Assembly: GCA_021823905.1 (NCBI GenBank)
Contig: JAKALX010000163.1
Coordinates: 1-7,894 of the forward strand
DNA length: 7,894 nt
From: Chloroflexota bacterium
Lineage (GTDB): Bacteria > Chloroflexota > Dehalococcoidia > Tepidiformales > Tepidiformaceae
Reading direction: 5' to 3'
Positions within the stretch are counted from its first letter, which is position 1. Each line of letters opens with the position of its first letter. The position numbers were made by a program, and so were the translations under genes. This document shows positions 6,791-7,894 of this stretch, piece by piece. A model generated the notes under the pieces. It worked only from the letters and a program-made list of their open reading frames with translations, did no database searches and was not told the origin of the DNA.

Positions 6791-7150
6791 CTACCTTGGC
6801 GACGTGTCGTCCGGGTCGAAGATCTGCACAATCCGTTCGCCCGCATCGAGACGAGCCAGTGCCTCCGAGAGGGACAGCGCCAGTATTTCCATCAATCGCC
6901 GATTGGTCGTGTTCCCGAAGCGAAGCCAGATGATTCCTGGCACCAGCGATCGTTGCTTTGACAGTTCCCAGAAGTCGCTGTCCTTGGTGAGGACGATGGC
7001 GTCATTTGACAGCGCAGCATCGAAAAGCGCGACGTCAGATGAGTCTTTCAGAAAGAGAGCGCGCACCGGGCGCGCCTCTACGTCGAAGCGTTCTGCGAGC
7101 CAGGTGGCGATACCAGGCGGCAGTTGCGCATCGACCCAGATCCGGGTCAT
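6791..7150 (-). CDS. DUF5615 PIN-like protein, probable toxin
   Basis: This 119-residue protein matches the DUF5615 PIN-like family. It starts MTRIWVDAQLPPGIATWL, with the first acidic residue D7. D39 follows in SSDVALFDAAL, and then IVLTKDSDFWEL carries D57 and D59. The later PGIIWLRFGN is the family's usual strand. These acidic residues correspond to the metal-binding site of PIN-domain ribonucleases, so RNA cleavage is the likely activity; this is inference from fold, not shown for this protein. Its ATG overlaps the stop of the DUF433 gene by four bases (ATGA), the usual arrangement for DUF433/DUF5615 pairs, which are regarded as toxin-antitoxin modules. The gene appears less GC-rich than menA, consistent with acquisition as an accessory cassette. 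A non-toxin role cannot be excluded. Confidence 0.85.
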   Translation of the reverse strand: MTRIWVDAQLPPGIATWLAERFDVEARPVRALFLKDSSDVALFDAALSNDAIVLTKDSDFWELSKQRSLVPGIIWLRFGNTTNRRLMEILALSLSEALARLDAGERIVQIFDPDDTSPR

Positions 7151-7380
7151 GCAACGCGCGAGATGTCTTCGAGCGCCCGCCGCGCGTAGGTGACGGCCGC
7201 CCTGATGTCGTCCCGCTCGAGGTCTGGGTAGTCGGCGAGGATCTCGTCCTCGCTCACTCCGGCGCCCAGAAGGTCAAGAACGTCGACCACGCGTATCCGC
7301 ATCCCCCGGATGCATGGCTTCCCGCTCATCTGTTCCGGGTTAATCGTGATTCGATCGAGAAGGCGGTCCGGCTCTGTCAC
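7147..7380 (-). CDS. DUF433 domain protein, probable antitoxin
   Basis: This 77-residue protein is a typical DUF433 protein: DRITINPEQMSGKPCIRGMRI (residues 9-29), then VDVLDLLGAGVSEDEILADYP and the final helix AAVTYARRALED. DUF433 has a helix-turn-helix-like fold and usually precedes a DUF5615 gene, acting as the presumed antitoxin and autorepressor. Here it overlaps the DUF5615 start by four bases. The start is GTG (7380-7378 on the minus strand), ten bases after the hicB-like stop; no clear ribosome binding site precedes it, so translation may depend on coupling to the upstream gene or on a leaderless message. A TAGAAT hexamer six bases before the GTG would fit the latter. Confidence 0.85.
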   Translation of the reverse strand: MTEPDRLLDRITINPEQMSGKPCIRGMRIRVVDVLDLLGAGVSEDEILADYPDLERDDIRAAVTYARRALEDISRVA

Positions 7381-7387
7381 GTGGCTA

Positions 7388-7427
7388 TTCTACCGCAGCC
7401 GCCGCTCGATCTCTTCTACCGCAGCCG
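7388..7427. repeat. two 14-bp direct repeats, 26-bp offset, at the end of the hicB-like gene
   Basis: TTCTACCGCAGCCG occurs at 7388-7401 and again at 7414-7427. The 26-bp offset is not a multiple of three, so the copies are read in different frames of the minus-strand gene: the upstream copy encodes part of AAVE, while the second copy supplies the TAG stop codon. Confidence 0.8.
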
Positions 7428-7575
7428 TCTCGAAGAACAACTCGAGCGCCTCAACGAGGTTCGAGCGAGCATCTTCGACCGTCTCACCCTGGCTGGCGAT
7501 GTCGAGTTCTGGGCACAGCGACACGTAGAGGTCCCCCTCCCGTTCGATGAGCGCAGTGAGCCGTCGCAGTGACAT
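7390..7575 (-). CDS. HicB-like single-domain protein (orphan antitoxin candidate)
   Basis: This 61-residue protein has the HicB/UPF0150 pattern: a beta strand LTALIEREGDLYVSL, the C-P-E-L-D motif, ASQGETVEDARSNLVEALELF, then a short charged end. In classic HicAB systems HicB is a partly degraded RNase H-like domain that neutralises the mRNA-cleaving HicA toxin. This copy lacks a C-terminal DNA-binding domain, and no HicA-like gene is adjacent. It leads a three-gene operon with DUF433 and DUF5615 instead (9 bp to the DUF433 GTG). ATG 7575 is preceded by a strong AGGGAGGG site at 7588-7581 with five bases between, which favours it over the in-frame ATG at 7671 or the other upstream starts. The stop lies in the second copy of a short direct repeat. 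Confidence 0.8.
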   Translation of the reverse strand: MSLRRLTALIEREGDLYVSLCPELDIASQGETVEDARSNLVEALELFFETAAVEEIERRLR

Positions 7576-7591
7576 GGGAACCCTCCCTGAA

Positions 7592-7638
7592 CCGAGAGTG
7601 TATCGCATCGCCCTGGAGCCGCCCCGTTGGACACTCGG
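7592..7638. promoter_or_regulatory. inverted repeat upstream of the toxin-antitoxin operon
   Basis: CCG-AG-AGTGT at 7592-7601 and ACACTCGG at 7631-7638 are inverted arms of eight bases with a two-base bulge. They lie between the divergent hicB-like gene and tRNA-Thr, just upstream of the hicB ribosome binding site. The inner arm contains TACACT on the minus strand, a possible -10. An operator for autoregulation is plausible but unproven. Confidence 0.3.
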
Positions 7639-7671
7639 GCCCCTTTTCGCTAACGTACAGGATGCCCTCAA

Positions 7672-7747
7672 GCCTCCTTAGCTCAGCTGGTAGAGCGACG
7701 CTTTCGTAAAGCGTAGGTCCACGGTTCGAGTCCGTGAGGAGGCTCCA
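7672..7747 (+). tRNA. tRNA-Thr (anticodon CGT)
   Basis: A complete cloverleaf is visible. The acceptor GCCTCCT (7672-7678) pairs with AGGAGGC (7737-7743). The D stem is GCTC/GAGC around AGCTGGTA. The anticodon stem ACGCT/AGCGT encloses the loop TTCGTAA, with anticodon CGT at 7705-7707. The variable loop is AGGTC, and the T stem CACGG/CCGTG encloses TTCGAGT. The discriminator base is T (7744) and CCA is encoded at 7745-7747. It reads ACG threonine codons. All stems are perfectly paired, so the gene looks functional. It stands alone, divergent from the toxin-antitoxin cassette. A possible promoter is TTGGAC (7627-7632) with TAACGT (7651-7656), both weak matches. Confidence 0.96.
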
Positions 7748-7767
7748 GCGCACCTGTCTTGACGATG

Positions 7768-7800
7768 TGGCCGGCGCGTGGCGCCCTCGCGGCCGGGCCA
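7768..7800. terminator. long GC-rich hairpin between tRNA-Thr and the convergent gene
   Basis: TGGCC-GGC-GCG at 7768-7778 pairs with CGC-G-GCC-G-GGCCA at 7788-7800: eleven pairs with two single-G bulges around a nine-base loop. It sits between the convergent tRNA-Thr and enoyl-CoA hydratase genes, where a two-way terminator would be expected, although no T-run follows on either strand. Confidence 0.35.
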
Positions 7801-7825
7801 ATGCCCTCAGACATCAGCTACTCCG

Positions 7826-7894
7826 TCAGCGCGCATCCCAATCCGGGAGGCGCTTTTCGACGAACGCTCGCACGCCTTCGCGGTACTCCGACTC
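7826..7894 (-). CDS. probable enoyl-CoA hydratase/isomerase, C-terminal fragment
   Basis: The minus strand is open from the window edge to a TGA at 7828-7826, giving 22 residues including SEYREGVRAFVEKRLPDW. The pattern S-x-[DE]-[YF]-x-E-G-x-x-A-F-x-E-K-R is the characteristic C-terminal end of crotonase-family enoyl-CoA hydratases, which hydrate enoyl-CoA in fatty acid beta-oxidation and related pathways. Other crotonase members, such as a 1,4-dihydroxy-2-naphthoyl-CoA synthase (MenB), end in similar ways and cannot be excluded from so short a piece. The rest of the gene lies beyond the window. It is convergent with tRNA-Thr. Confidence 0.7.
   Translation of the reverse strand, partial: ESEYREGVRAFVEKRLPDWDAR

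Noticed and set aside
7006..7572. 188-residue plus-strand open frame across the toxin-antitoxin cassette
   Set aside because: It is antisense to three recognised small proteins with proper spacing and has no motif of its own.
7576..7671. HicA-like toxin gene upstream of the hicB-like gene
   Set aside because: The 96-bp gap to the tRNA is too short for a HicA gene, and no HicA His motif was seen in any frame nearby.
1..7894. CRISPR array, transposase or prophage genes
   Set aside because: No regularly spaced repeats were seen and no protein with transposase, integrase or phage structural motifs.

Overview
This is a GC-rich bacterial chromosome window. Its features are menaquinone genes (menG, menA), an HtpX-type membrane protease, a DUF58/transglutaminase-like pair and a tRNA-Thr with an encoded CCA end. 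From gene content and protein style I suspect Chloroflexota (Thermomicrobia-like). This is an inference from memory of family sequences, not a measured assignment.

Layout: (1) Bases 1-3094, + strand: the 3' part of a DUF58 gene overlaps by 13 bp a large multi-pass membrane protein of the TgpA type (seven N-terminal membrane segments, an external transglutaminase-like core, a last membrane segment and a DUF4129-like tail). (2) 3095-3926: a DUF3800 gene of less GC-rich composition with its own possible promoter, which looks like an accessory insertion. (3) 3927-4231: a 305-bp gene-free stretch with several short perfect hairpins, the last displaying the htpX ribosome binding site in its loop. 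(4) 4232-6772, + strand: htpX, menG and menA, the last two overlapping at TTGA. The two men proteins catalyse consecutive membrane-associated steps: prenylation of 1,4-dihydroxy-2-naphthoate (MenA), then C-methylation (MenG). (5) 6791-7575, - strand: a compact hicB-like / DUF433 / DUF5615 cassette resembling a toxin-antitoxin module, convergent with menA. (6) 7672-7747, + strand: tRNA-Thr(CGT). (7) 7826-7894, - strand: the last codons of a probable enoyl-CoA hydratase gene that runs out of the window.

Two observations stand out. The transglutaminase-like protein has lost all three catalytic triad residues (Cys to Phe, His to Tyr, Asp to Asn), each explicable by one base change, while the surrounding fold motifs are intact. 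It is therefore probably a pseudoenzyme paired with DUF58. Second, the toxin-antitoxin cassette couples an orphan single-domain HicB-like protein, with no HicA, to a DUF433/DUF5615 pair. I saw no CRISPR array, transposase or prophage gene.
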